Positions 9,126 to 17,941 of a DNA stretch of 64,000 nucleotides are shown one piece after another. Source of the stretch: Bacteroidota bacterium (GTDB taxonomy: Bacteria; Bacteroidota; Bacteroidia; Chitinophagales; Chitinophagaceae). The number at the start of each line of letters is the position of its first letter. The stretch's first letter is position 1. The stretch covers positions 58,826-122,825 of the forward strand of contig CANHGS010000009.1 in the NCBI GenBank assembly GCA_947460595.1. The letters are read 5' to 3'. The notes under the pieces are model-generated. The model ran no database searches. It was given only the letters and a program-made list of their open reading frames with translations, and was not told where the DNA came from. Made by a program: the position numbers and the translations under genes.

Positions 9126-9156
9126 AGTTTTAAATTTTAACTATGAAACAGTTGAT
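9112..9156. repeat. Perfect 18-bp inverted repeat with a 9-base loop
   Basis: Left arm 9112-9129 (ATCAACTGTTTCATAGTT), loop TTAAATTTT, right arm 9139-9156, the exact reverse complement. The arms contain ATGAAACAGTTGAT on each strand, so the first codons of the small minus-strand gene are duplicated in inverted orientation. In RNA this would be a very stable hairpin enclosing the start codon. Confidence 0.95.
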
Positions 9157-9186
9157 CCGCAGGTTTAATGCTTTTGCTTTCTTAAC

Positions 9187-10413
9187 TTATTTTTTGCTTA
9201 TTTTAAACAGGATCCCTCCATCAGATACCGCATATAAGATTCCATTGAATTGGGTAATATCTCTAATACGTTCGTGCTGGTCATCCAATAATTTTTCTTC
9301 TCCTACTACTTTGTTATTTTCAATTACTAAGCGAGCTATATGGGTGCTACTCAAACCCCCAATAAATAGGTTGTTCTTCCACTCAGGAATAGCATCGCCG
9401 GTATAAAAAACCATGCCGCTTGGCGATAGTACCGGTTCCCAATAATAAACAGGTTGTTCTAAACCCTCTTTTTGTTGAATGCCATCCCCTATTTTTCTAT
9501 CATCATATTCCAAACCATAAGTAATGGTAGGCCATCCATAGTTTTTGCCAGGCAGGATGCGATTGAGCTCATCGCCACCCTGTGGACCAAATTCGGCTTC
9601 CCATAGTTCTCCGGTTACAGGATGAATGTCTAAGCTCTGCGGATTGCGATGTCCATAAGAATAAATTTCGGGTTTGGCATCGGCCTTGCCAATAAATGGA
9701 TTTCCAGCTGCTGGTTTACCGTCTTTGGTAATTTTGAAAATCTTACCCAATCCAGAATTGAGCCATTGGGCTTGTTTTCTACCATCAAGAATAGATCGCT
9801 CTCCGGCACTTACAAATAGATTACCATCTTTGTCAAATAGCAATCTTGAACCAAAATGTAATTCACTATTTAAATCTGGCGTTGCTTGGAATATAACCAT
9901 GGGATTTTCAATCTTGCTATCATCGGCAGAGAGAACGCCTTTAGCAACTGCAGTTAGATTACCCTGTCCAAATTTCTGGGCAAAACTCCAATAAATGGTT
10001 TTGTTTTTTGCAAAGTCTGGGTCCAATGCTAGGTCTAATAAGCCACCTTGGCCTTTGAATTCAACTGCTGGCAAACCCGTGATTTTTTTAATCAGTTTTC
10101 CATCTGCTCCAAATAAACTAATAAATCCAGATCTATCAGAAATGAGCAATCTGCCGTCTGGCATGCTAATGATGGCCCAGGGATTACCAATTTTTTCTGC
10201 AATTCTTTCTACTTGGTAAGCTGTAGTTGTTTTTACGCGGTTAATTCTAGTTTGACCCTCAAATGCCGGTTTGTATCCAGATTTAGACGGCCTATTTTCT
10301 ACTGGACCTGTGGTACTAGTGTCTTTGACAGTTTCTTTTTGTGGGCCATTTTTACAACTAATGACCAATATGCAGGTGGAGACTGCCAACAAGCTTAGGG
10401 TGATTTTTTTCAT
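9187..10413 (-). CDS. PQQ-dependent aldose sugar dehydrogenase-like lipoprotein (YliI/GSDH family)
   Basis: Six-bladed propeller sugar dehydrogenase, 408 residues from the ATG at 10413; a longer frame to 10449 lacks sense because the lipoprotein signal starts at MKKITLSLLAV. The lipobox is VISC, so the protein should be membrane anchored on the periplasmic side. Family signatures are GNPWAIISMPDGRLLISDR (usually LENPWGLAFLPDG), GQGGLLDLALDPDF, the LHFGSRLLFDKDGNLFVSAGER block, IYSYGHRNPQSLDIHPVTGELWEAEFGPQGGDELN and YYWEPVLSPSGMVFYTG. Binding of PQQ is inferred from the family. No PQQ biosynthesis genes are in the window. Confidence 0.92.
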   Translation of the reverse strand: MKKITLSLLAVSTCILVISCKNGPQKETVKDTSTTGPVENRPSKSGYKPAFEGQTRINRVKTTTAYQVERIAEKIGNPWAIISMPDGRLLISDRSGFISLFGADGKLIKKITGLPAVEFKGQGGLLDLALDPDFAKNKTIYWSFAQKFGQGNLTAVAKGVLSADDSKIENPMVIFQATPDLNSELHFGSRLLFDKDGNLFVSAGERSILDGRKQAQWLNSGLGKIFKITKDGKPAAGNPFIGKADAKPEIYSYGHRNPQSLDIHPVTGELWEAEFGPQGGDELNRILPGKNYGWPTITYGLEYDDRKIGDGIQQKEGLEQPVYYWEPVLSPSGMVFYTGDAIPEWKNNLFIGGLSSTHIARLVIENNKVVGEEKLLDDQHERIRDITQFNGILYAVSDGGILFKISKK

Positions 10414-10485
10414 GGTTACTTTTGCAATGTTATGGTAGCAAAATAGCATAAATTCGTGATTATCACAGTACCAAAAACCGGATAA

Positions 10486-10983
10486 GTGAAAAAGCGAAAC
10501 GACTACATTTCTTGGGATGAGTATTTTATGGGAGTAGCCATTCTATCTGCCAAAAGAAGCAAGGATCCTAATACGCAAGTGGGTGCTTGTATTGTCAATA
10601 AAAAAAACCGGATTGTTGGTACAGGCTATAATGGGCTACCATCAGGTTGTAGCGATGATGATTTTCCCTGGAACAAGCAAGGCGATTTTTTGGAGACCAA
10701 ATATCCCTATGTATGTCATGCAGAATTGAATGCTATTCTAAATAATATTGGCATGGATTTAGCCGGTTGCAGAATTTATACTGCTCTTTTTCCGTGTAAT
10801 GAATGCAGCAAAGCCATTATTCAATCTGGTATTTCTGAAGTGGTGTACCTCTCCGATAAATATGAAGCTACTGATTCTGCCAGGGCTTCTAAACGTATGT
10901 TAGAAAATGCAGGAGTTCAATGCAGACAAGTAGTTACGGATATCAAAAACTTAGAAATTTCTTTTGATGAAAAAGATGTTTAA
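10486..10983 (+). CDS. Deoxycytidylate (dCMP) deaminase, ComEB-like
   Basis: Zinc-dependent deaminase converting dCMP to dUMP for thymidylate synthesis, 165 residues. The zinc site is visible: H78-A-E80 (CHAELNAIL) and P-C104-x-x-C107 (PCNEC). The N-terminal WDEYFMGVAILSAKRSKDPNTQVGACIV and the YNGLPSGCSDDDFPW loop are characteristic of dCMP deaminases. It starts with GTG, 72 bp from the divergent sugar dehydrogenase start, so the two share an intergenic promoter region. Confidence 0.95.
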   Translation: MKKRNDYISWDEYFMGVAILSAKRSKDPNTQVGACIVNKKNRIVGTGYNGLPSGCSDDDFPWNKQGDFLETKYPYVCHAELNAILNNIGMDLAGCRIYTALFPCNECSKAIIQSGISEVVYLSDKYEATDSARASKRMLENAGVQCRQVVTDIKNLEISFDEKDV

Positions 10984-11088
10984 ATAACGAAAACGATTTC
11001 TTAAATAGACTATCGGGTTCACCGATTTTCTATTACCACTCTCCCAATTCATGTCTAAAATTGTAAATACTTTACATAAAGAACTGCC

Positions 11089-13119
11089 ATGATGAAAATC
11101 CAACTCCTGTTTACCGGGATGCTACTCTCTACGAGTTTCTTACTATCTGCCCAGCAAGCCAAGCAACCCCAACTAGGAACTAGGACTGCTGCCCTAATAC
11201 AATCTCAAGGTCTAAACTTTAAAGACCTGAACAAAAATGGAAAATTGGACGCCTATGAAGACTGGCGTTTGCCCACGGACAGGCGTGTCAAAGACCTCTT
11301 GAATCAAATGACCCTAGAAGAAAAAGTAGGGTTTATGCTGATTAGTACGGCCAGAATGAAAAATGATCGGGGTACTGAGCCCGGTGCAGTCCCTACCCCC
11401 ATTACTAGTGACTTTAACGAGGAAGACCAGATACAGAAAAACAATATGTTCACCCGCAAACCATTACCAGTAGAAATGATGATGTCTGCTGGAACAAGCA
11501 AGGGAGTCAAAGATTTTCATTTGCGTCATTTTATTTTTAGGGCCAATGTCTCTGCTAAATTAATTGCTGAATGGACCAATAAATTACAAGCTCTTTGTGA
11601 AACAGAAAGATTGGGCATTCCCGCTATCATTGCCTCTAATCCTAGAAACCATATTACCAGAGACGCTTCTGTTGGATTAAGTGTAGGGAAGACCGTTTTT
11701 TCTACATGGCCAGGTGAACTTGGCCTTTCTGCCATGAATGATTTATCCTTGGTAAGAACCTTTGCCAATATTGCCCGTCAAGAATGGGCTGCGGTAGGCT
11801 TACGTAAAGGCTACATGTATATGGCCGATTTGAGTACAGAGCCTCGTTGGCAAAGAATTGAGGGAACTTTTGGTGAAGACGCCAATTGGGTGGCTAAAAT
11901 GATTACAGAAGTGGTACTTGGATTTCAAGGAAACAAACTCTCCAATAGTTCTATTGCACTTACCACCAAGCATTTTCCAGGCGGTGGGGCAGGAGTAGGT
12001 GGTCAAGACCCCCATTTTGACTGGGGTAAATGGGAGCATTTTCCAGGGGGGATGTTTAAAAATAACTTGATTCCTTTTCATGCAGCCATTAAAGCTGGAA
12101 CATCGGCCATCATGCCTTATTATTCAGAACCACTGGATACCAAATATGAAAAAATTGCCTATGCCTATAATAAGGCCATTATCAAAGATTTGTTGAGAGA
12201 CAGTCTTGGATTCAAAGGCATTATCAATTCCGATACTGGTCCTATTGAAATGATGCCATGGGGTGCTGAAAATCTGACTATCGTGGAACGATATAAAAGA
12301 ACCCTAGAAGCTGGTGTAAATATTTATTCTGGCACTGCCGATCCTGCTAAACTCATGGAAGCAGTAAAGTCAGGTCCTCAGTATTTACAAATGGTAGATA
12401 GTTCTGTGTACAAGCTACTCCTAGAAAAATTTGCACTAGGTCTTTTTGAAAATCCTTATGTAGACGAAACCAAGGCTGATGAATTTGTAGGAAATAAAGA
12501 ATTTCAAGCCAAGGCCAATTTGGCCATGCGTAAGTCAATTGTCTTGTTGCGTAATGAATCTGAAACCCTTCCACTAAAAGCAAAGACCAAGGTTTATTAT
12601 GAAACTTATCTGCAAAAACGTGGCGGTTCTGCAACTACGGTATATCAACCAACAAGTGCTGATCCTAATTTGGAATTTGTAAAAACACCAGAAGAGGCCG
12701 ATATGATTTTGTTATGGTTGCACCCAGGTGGTAAGTCTTTATTTGGTTCAGATGGATCGCCCTTGTATTTATCGCTATCCAAAAATTCCATTGATATTAA
12801 TTATGTAAAAGGGTTGATAGCTAAAAAGCCAACCATTCTAGCCATTAATTATACCAACCCATGGGTGATTGATGAAATTTATAATGATACCACAAAAGCA
12901 AATATCAAAGGGGTTTTAGCAAGTTTTGGCACTACCAGTGATGCCTTGTTAGACATTGTTTCTGGTAGATTCCATCCTACTGGAAAAATGCCTTTTACTA
13001 CCCCCATTTCTGAAGCTGCTGTTGATAAACAATTATCTGATGTGCCTGGAAATTTAGAAGTACCAGGTTATGGCTTATTTAAATTCAAAGAAGGATTGGA
13101 ATACAAAAAGAAAAAATAA
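11089..13119 (+). CDS. Glycoside hydrolase family 3 (beta-glucosidase type), secreted
   Basis: Exported exo-glycosidase, 676 residues with a signal peptide ending near LLSAQQ (about residue 21). A short NFKDLNKNGKLDAYEDWR calcium-loop-like segment precedes the GH3 N-domain (LLNQMTLEEKVGFMLIS). The (alpha/beta)8 domain contains RLGIPAIIASNPRNH, the STEPRWQRIEGTFGED segment and the KHFPGGG substrate loop. The nucleophile is D382 in GIINSDTGP. The C-terminal domain starts around KSIVLLRNESETLPL. The acid/base cannot be assigned by eye. A beta-linked glucan fragment is a plausible substrate given the GH144-type gene nearby. Confidence 0.93.
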   Translation: MMKIQLLFTGMLLSTSFLLSAQQAKQPQLGTRTAALIQSQGLNFKDLNKNGKLDAYEDWRLPTDRRVKDLLNQMTLEEKVGFMLISTARMKNDRGTEPGAVPTPITSDFNEEDQIQKNNMFTRKPLPVEMMMSAGTSKGVKDFHLRHFIFRANVSAKLIAEWTNKLQALCETERLGIPAIIASNPRNHITRDASVGLSVGKTVFSTWPGELGLSAMNDLSLVRTFANIARQEWAAVGLRKGYMYMADLSTEPRWQRIEGTFGEDANWVAKMITEVVLGFQGNKLSNSSIALTTKHFPGGGAGVGGQDPHFDWGKWEHFPGGMFKNNLIPFHAAIKAGTSAIMPYYSEPLDTKYEKIAYAYNKAIIKDLLRDSLGFKGIINSDTGPIEMMPWGAENLTIVERYKRTLEAGVNIYSGTADPAKLMEAVKSGPQYLQMVDSSVYKLLLEKFALGLFENPYVDETKADEFVGNKEFQAKANLAMRKSIVLLRNESETLPLKAKTKVYYETYLQKRGGSATTVYQPTSADPNLEFVKTPEEADMILLWLHPGGKSLFGSDGSPLYLSLSKNSIDINYVKGLIAKKPTILAINYTNPWVIDEIYNDTTKANIKGVLASFGTTSDALLDIVSGRFHPTGKMPFTTPISEAAVDKQLSDVPGNLEVPGYGLFKFKEGLEYKKKK

Positions 13120-13121
13120 AA

Positions 13122-14135
13122 TTATTGGTGACTATTTCTATAATGTTCCAATAGTAAATCACCGCCAAAATCATTTTTTAAATCACGTAACACAGAATGA
13201 ACGTGATTGGCATTGTTCTGTGTATTATCATATTCAATAAGAATGCTGGGCCCTTGAATGCGGTAATAAGTTCCTTTTCCCAAAGCTTCAGTGGTAGCCC
13301 CAGCCCAAGCAAAATACAATAAGTTCAAGTTGTCTTTTTTAACTTGTTCCATTTGATCTTTTGCAAAGAGCTTGGTATTTCTGTTTACATATACTTGTAG
13401 GAGGTCTAGTAGTAATTTTTGCTGTGGCGAAGTCAAATCTGCATAACTGATACCAACAGGGTTTCCAATCAAGGCATTGCGTTTGTCAAAGCTCAAAATG
13501 TCTTTAAAAGCCATGCTGTCAATGATGGCTTTTTTTAATTGTTCCTGATTCAAAGCGTGTAATAAACTAAAGCCAGCATCAGTTTCTACTTTCAAGAGTT
13601 GCTTACCCTTTGAAGGGCCTTCTAAAATAATAGCAGGATTAGAACCCAAAAAGATGGGAGCACCCACACCTTTTTGGGCTTCATTAAAACTAAAATTGAA
13701 AGATTGGTGATGACCTTCAAAACGCCAACCCCAAATGCTATGATTGGTTGGAACACCAAAGATGGAGATATGATAATTACCCGGATCGCGATACTGGTCT
13801 GCTTCAGTTCTTTTTTCCAATGCCTTGAGTACAATTTCTAATTGCATAATCTCCTGTGATAGTTGATAAGCTTTATCACTAGCGCAGAGCGATAGCATTT
13901 TTAAAGCAGCAGCTTGTTGGGCGGGGTTCATCTCATTAAAAGTGATTCCCTTTCTAGCCATGGGTACAAAATGAAAATTAAAGCGCTCTGGATTATCAAA
14001 AGCAAAGAGCGTATTGTTCTTTTGACCATCGCCCAGCAGGGCAATAAAATCCTGCGTGGATTTTACCATGCTTTGAGCAATTACAAAATTTGCCAGATTG
14101 AAGAGGCAGAATAAGAGTGCAATTGTCTTTTTCAT
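13122..14135 (-). CDS. Secreted DUF3500 family protein
   Basis: 337 residues from the ATG at 14135 (MKKTIALLFCLFNLANFVIAQ is the signal peptide; the frame runs nine codons further up without need). The mature region carries DUF3500 features: MARKGITFNEMNPAQQAAAL, YHISIFGVP...WGWRFEGHHQSFNFSF, a P.FLGSNPA segment and, near the end, WAGA...G..YYRIQGPSILIEYDNTQNNANHVHSVLRD. The conserved histidines of the EGHH and HVHS motifs suggest a metal site, but the family function is unknown. It is convergent with the GH3 gene, with stops 2 bp apart. Confidence 0.88.
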   Translation of the reverse strand: MKKTIALLFCLFNLANFVIAQSMVKSTQDFIALLGDGQKNNTLFAFDNPERFNFHFVPMARKGITFNEMNPAQQAAALKMLSLCASDKAYQLSQEIMQLEIVLKALEKRTEADQYRDPGNYHISIFGVPTNHSIWGWRFEGHHQSFNFSFNEAQKGVGAPIFLGSNPAIILEGPSKGKQLLKVETDAGFSLLHALNQEQLKKAIIDSMAFKDILSFDKRNALIGNPVGISYADLTSPQQKLLLDLLQVYVNRNTKLFAKDQMEQVKKDNLNLLYFAWAGATTEALGKGTYYRIQGPSILIEYDNTQNNANHVHSVLRDLKNDFGGDLLLEHYRNSHQ

Positions 14136-14222
14136 AGTTGGTAATATATGTTGTAACAAATCAGCGGCTTCAATAAAAAAGACAAATAGATATACAAGCT
14201 ATTGAAAGATGGTTGTATTGCA

Positions 14223-15269
14223 TCAATTAGCGTTTAACAAAAAAGTTAAGGATTGTGTATGAAGAAATGGAATAATTCTATTATTGTGTTTGGCAGGGGT
14301 CCAAAATTTGGAATCGCGGAGTACATCGCCAACTTTCAAATCCATTTTATTCTCTACAGCATTATCTATCATTACATTTGAAATAGCTCCTTTTGAATCA
14401 ATCATAAAATATACTTTATATCTAATATTCGTTACTCCAGGTTCGCCGGTTACGGTTCTGGTTATATCAAACATTTTTGTTTCTAAATAATTGCTCCATC
14501 CGGGTACACCATTTTTATATTCAGGCATTTTATTGATTAAGCTGCAACTATCCTGCTGAATACCATCTTGATTATAGCAGAAAGCGTTGTAAATTTTAAC
14601 AGTACTGTCATAGTAAATGGTTTCAAACGGATCATATTTAATCTGTGGTTTTCTCATTGCAAAGGAATCTGTTTTTGGATATTGTAGTACGGAAGACTTA
14701 TTCCCATTTTCATAATAATAAAACCAATTGCCAGCTTTTCTGAGTCCTTCATTCAATAAGCCTTTAAAAGAGGTATTGCCATTTTCAAAGAAACCAATAG
14801 CTACTCCTTTGCCCGTTCCTGTTGAATCCATTTGCATCTCCGCCCTAATAGAACCATTGGGATACCAACTGCTACAGATTCCCATTGGTATGTCTTGCTT
14901 AAAGTGGAAAGAGTCTTTTATCATACCGTTGGGATAAAAACTCAAATAGCCTCCTTCTTTTTGATTATCCTGGTAATGCACTGTTGATTCTAAAATATTG
15001 TTAGGGTAGAAATAAGTAAATTTTCCGTGCTTAATAGTATTGGCTGAATCTTTATAATAACCATCTTTTTCTAGTTTCTTAGTTTGTATATAATAATCTG
15101 ACCTATGCCATAGTCCATTTTGAAGCTCATTCACAGATATGAATAAAGCTTCTTTTTCATTACTTAGTTCCCCAACAACATTTCTATATTGAACAATCTG
15201 TTGCGCAGATACATTTTTAATAAGCAATAAGAATAAGAAAAAAGAGTAAGCTAGTTTTAATTGCATCAT
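14223..15269 (-). CDS. MORN/YwqK-type repeat protein with a TonB-like C-terminus
   Basis: A 348-residue exported protein (signal peptide to about residue 22, NVSAQ). The middle holds at least five copies of a (F/Y)YxNGxxxxxxxxxxG repeat (for example FYPNGMIKDSFHF, WYPNGSIRAEMQM, FFENGNTSFKGLL, YYENGNKSSVLQY), which is the MORN_2 repeat of YwqK-like proteins. The last 90 residues (RYKVYFMIDSKGAISNVMIDNAVE ... FLLN) look like the TonB C-terminal fold of Bacteroidota TonB-like proteins. Role unknown. Two ATGs (15269 and 15266) are equally good starts. Confidence 0.8.
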   Translation of the reverse strand: MMQLKLAYSFFLFLLLIKNVSAQQIVQYRNVVGELSNEKEALFISVNELQNGLWHRSDYYIQTKKLEKDGYYKDSANTIKHGKFTYFYPNNILESTVHYQDNQKEGGYLSFYPNGMIKDSFHFKQDIPMGICSSWYPNGSIRAEMQMDSTGTGKGVAIGFFENGNTSFKGLLNEGLRKAGNWFYYYENGNKSSVLQYPKTDSFAMRKPQIKYDPFETIYYDSTVKIYNAFCYNQDGIQQDSCSLINKMPEYKNGVPGWSNYLETKMFDITRTVTGEPGVTNIRYKVYFMIDSKGAISNVMIDNAVENKMDLKVGDVLRDSKFWTPAKHNNRIIPFLHTQSLTFLLNAN

Positions 15270-15350
15270 TGAAAATAAAAATAATTTTTATATAAACTAG
15301 CGTCTGCTATATAAAAAGATAAGCCATAATTTCATGTATAATTAAATCTT

Positions 15351-15908
15351 ATGGCTTTGAAATTATATATGGTATTATTGGGTGGCAAACCCAAGGGTAG
15401 ACATACGGAACAGCACGATATCTTTTTTGGTATTGCCGAATCCTTAAAGGAATTGATTCCTCAGTTCAACCATTTTTGGCCTGAAGCCAAGGGTAGAATG
15501 CATGTTGATGGTTTTAGAGAGGTCAATCAAGTAGATGGGCAGCAAATTACGATTGTGCCAAGGGGCGATGTAAAATCCCAGGCCAACCATCAATTATTTT
15601 TCATTAACCTTGGTGGATACAAAAAAGACGAATTGGAAGAGTTTCATTATAAAATGGTAATTGCAGCTACAGACAAAGCAAACGCCATAAAACAGGCCAA
15701 ACAAACGGCTTTTTTTAAGCATACCCATTTTGAAGGTGCCAGCTCACACGTGGATGATAAATATGGGGTAGACGTGGATGATCTATATACCATAGATGAA
15801 ATTTTACCTGCGGCTACCAAAGAGCAATATGCCATTGAATTGCATCCAATCAAAGAAGCACACAGCGATGAATTACATTTGGGCTATTTTAAGTTTGATA
15901 GCCTTTAA
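15351..15908 (+). CDS. DUF1543 domain protein
   Basis: A cytoplasmic 185-residue protein. The N-terminal half is the DUF1543 domain: LKLYMVLLGGKPKGRHTEQHDIFFGIAESLKEL, with a conserved E/H pair, then AKGRMHVDGFREV and a strand INLGGYKKDELEEFH. The second half repeats a similar fold (TDKANAIKQAKQTAFFKH). DUF1543 proteins are common in Bacteroidota and Gammaproteobacteria without known function. It stands alone between a divergent MORN gene and the sigma factor. Confidence 0.88.
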   Translation: MALKLYMVLLGGKPKGRHTEQHDIFFGIAESLKELIPQFNHFWPEAKGRMHVDGFREVNQVDGQQITIVPRGDVKSQANHQLFFINLGGYKKDELEEFHYKMVIAATDKANAIKQAKQTAFFKHTHFEGASSHVDDKYGVDVDDLYTIDEILPAATKEQYAIELHPIKEAHSDELHLGYFKFDSL

Positions 15909-15925
15909 TTCAACAATACTTCCTA

Positions 15926-15954
15926 TTTGCGGTTGGCATTTTTACCTACATTTG
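15926..15954 (+). promoter_or_regulatory. Bacteroidota-type promoter of the sigma/FecR pair
   Basis: A -33-like TTTG at 15926-15929 is followed after 17 bases by TACATTTG (15947-15954), matching the TAnnTTTG -7 box of Bacteroidota. Transcription would start near 15961, 17 bases before the ATG at 15978. This supports the ATG over the upstream TTG at 15927. Confidence 0.55.
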
Positions 15955-15977
15955 AATTGGTAATTGTTACCCAAACC

Positions 15978-16562
15978 ATGCCCAAACTAGATTCCAATAA
16001 CGATGCTTCGCTAGTGATGCTTTTGCAAAAGGGCAATCTCATGGCTTTTGATAGTTTGTATTGGAAATACCACAAATCCCTGTATGCCAATGTGTTTAAG
16101 TTGGTTAAAGACCAGGGTGTTACTGAAGATATTGTTCAAGAAACCTTTATTAGCCTTTGGCAAAAAAAGCATTTGCTCAAAGCAGACAGCTCTGTGTCAG
16201 GATGGCTTTTTGTTAACTGCTACCACAAATCGGTGAATTGGCAGAAGAAAAAACTCCTAGAAGCCAAAATGAATCGCATTATTGCGGATAAACTTTTAGA
16301 AGAATCGGTTCCTGATTTTTATGAGCAGCAAATGCAATTATTGGAAAAAGCCATTAGTCAGTTATCTCCCCAGAAAAGAAAAGTATTTGAACTGTGCAAA
16401 TTGCAAGGCAAAACCTATTCAGAAACCGCGAAGGAATTAAATATTTCTGCCCATACTGTAAAGGAATACCTAGCTGGTGCTATGGCTTATATTAAAGAAT
16501 ACGCCCTTGCTCACCCTGAATACAAACTGGCGCTGCCTGTTTTATGGGTCATCTCTCAATAA
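15978..16562 (+). CDS. ECF-type RNA polymerase sigma-70 factor
   Basis: Alternative sigma factor, 194 residues from the ATG at 15978. Region 2 is visible in LMAFDSLYWKYHKSLYANVFKLVKDQGVTEDIVQETFISLWQ, and region 4 in ISQLSPQKRKVFELCKLQGKTYSETAKELNISAHTVKEYLAGAMAYI. It belongs to the Bacteroidota ECF group paired with FecR-type anti-sigma factors. FecR, SusC and SusD follow on the same strand, so it should control that polysaccharide-utilisation locus, being released when the SusC-like receptor signals substrate. Confidence 0.93.
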   Translation: MPKLDSNNDASLVMLLQKGNLMAFDSLYWKYHKSLYANVFKLVKDQGVTEDIVQETFISLWQKKHLLKADSSVSGWLFVNCYHKSVNWQKKKLLEAKMNRIIADKLLEESVPDFYEQQMQLLEKAISQLSPQKRKVFELCKLQGKTYSETAKELNISAHTVKEYLAGAMAYIKEYALAHPEYKLALPVLWVISQ

Positions 16563-16618
16563 ATATTTCCAATTCTCCCCCCGAATGAAGCATCTGTTTG
16601 TATTTATAGTACAAACGA

Positions 16619-17812
16619 TTGCTAGTGGAGCCATCCCATGAGATATTAGAAAGGCTTTTGACCAAATCAGTCTGGACTTCTGAAGAACAGGCTTGGATGT
16701 TGGAATACCTGCAGGAAACTGACCAACACGCTTTGCGTCAGTTGATGCAAGAGAAATTTGAACAAGACCAAACACAACCTACCAACCTCCCTTTACCTAT
16801 TTCTGAACGCTTACTTGCTCTAATTCATGAGCAAATCAATGCCACACCAGTTCCGGCACCAAAGCTTTATTGGAAAAAATGGTTGGCTGCTGCCGCGATG
16901 TTAATCATGATGGCTGCTGCAACATTGATATATCTGCGTTCCAAGCAGGTTCAACCAATTCCAGTTTCAAAGACTACCCTCAAACAAGATATTGCTCCCC
17001 CTAGTTCCAATACAGCCATTATCACTTTAGGGAATGGCCAACAAATTATTTTAGACAGCGCTGGAAAGGGACTTTTGGCTATGGAAGGAAATGTACAGCT
17101 GACTAAAAAGGCCGATGGTTCTATTGTCTACCAAGGATCTTCAGACAAATACTTGGTCAATACCCTGAATAATCCAAGAGGTAGTAAACCCATTATATTG
17201 ATGTTAAGTGATGGTAGCAAGGTTTGGCTCAACAGTGAAAGTTCTCTCAGGTATCCCGTTGCATTTGGAGCTGCTGAAAGACAGGTTGAAATTACTGGGG
17301 AGGCTTATTTTGAAATTGCTAAACAAGCCCAACCCTTTAAAGTTGCTGTTGCAGGTAAGGGAATTGTTGAAGTATTGGGTACGCATTTTAATATCAATAG
17401 TTATCAAGATGAAACTTACACAAGAGTGACTTTACTAGAAGGTAGTGTAAAAGTCTACTTGCAAACCATTGATGCTTCCCAAGCTATTGCTATTAAACCA
17501 GGTCAGCAAGCATTATATCTTTCTGATCAACAAAAACAAACAGCCATTCAGGTTAAGAATGATATAGACTTATCTGCTGTGGTAGCTTGGAAAAATGGTT
17601 TTTTCAATTTTGACAATGCCGATTTAAAATCAGTTTTGCGCCAACTATCTCGTTGGTACAATGTAGAAGTAGTGTACCAAGGAAATATTCCCAAAAGGGT
17701 ATTTGGTGGAGAAATGCAAAGAGACCTGAACCTATCAGAAGTGCTAAAAATTCTAGAGAAGAACAATGTTCACTTTAAAATAGAAACAGATAAACTAATT
17801 GTTATGCCATAA
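16619..17812 (+). CDS. FecR-family anti-sigma factor
   Basis: Inner-membrane anti-sigma regulator, 397 residues. The cytoplasmic N-terminal part (about 1-80) binds sigma; one TM helix (WLAAAAMLIMMAAATLIYL) follows at about residues 84-102. The periplasmic FecR domain has LSDGSKVWLNSESSLRYP, ITGEAYFEIA, FKVAVAGKGIVEVLGTHFNIN and VTLLEGSVKV, and a DUF4974 C-domain begins at FNFDNADLKSVLRQLSRWYNVEVVY. No ATG lies near the start: TTG at 16619 or GTG at 16625 are the candidates, 56-62 bp after the sigma stop. Confidence 0.93.
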   Translation: MLVEPSHEILERLLTKSVWTSEEQAWMLEYLQETDQHALRQLMQEKFEQDQTQPTNLPLPISERLLALIHEQINATPVPAPKLYWKKWLAAAAMLIMMAAATLIYLRSKQVQPIPVSKTTLKQDIAPPSSNTAIITLGNGQQIILDSAGKGLLAMEGNVQLTKKADGSIVYQGSSDKYLVNTLNNPRGSKPIILMLSDGSKVWLNSESSLRYPVAFGAAERQVEITGEAYFEIAKQAQPFKVAVAGKGIVEVLGTHFNINSYQDETYTRVTLLEGSVKVYLQTIDASQAIAIKPGQQALYLSDQQKQTAIQVKNDIDLSAVVAWKNGFFNFDNADLKSVLRQLSRWYNVEVVYQGNIPKRVFGGEMQRDLNLSEVLKILEKNNVHFKIETDKLIVMP

Positions 17813-17941
17813 ATAAAAGCCCTTTGATAGGGAAACTTATCCATAAAAAACCGCTCCAACGGCAATTGGAACGGCCATAGTTGGATTGAAAAAAACAAAC
17901 TCTTGAAGAATCATCTTAATTAACCCAAACATTGCAAAAGT

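Noticed and set aside
17851..17874. Hairpin CCG(C)TCCAA/TTGGA(A)CGG between FecR and SusC
   Set aside because: It has one mismatch and no adjacent T-run. It could weaken read-through but is not strong enough to call as a terminator.
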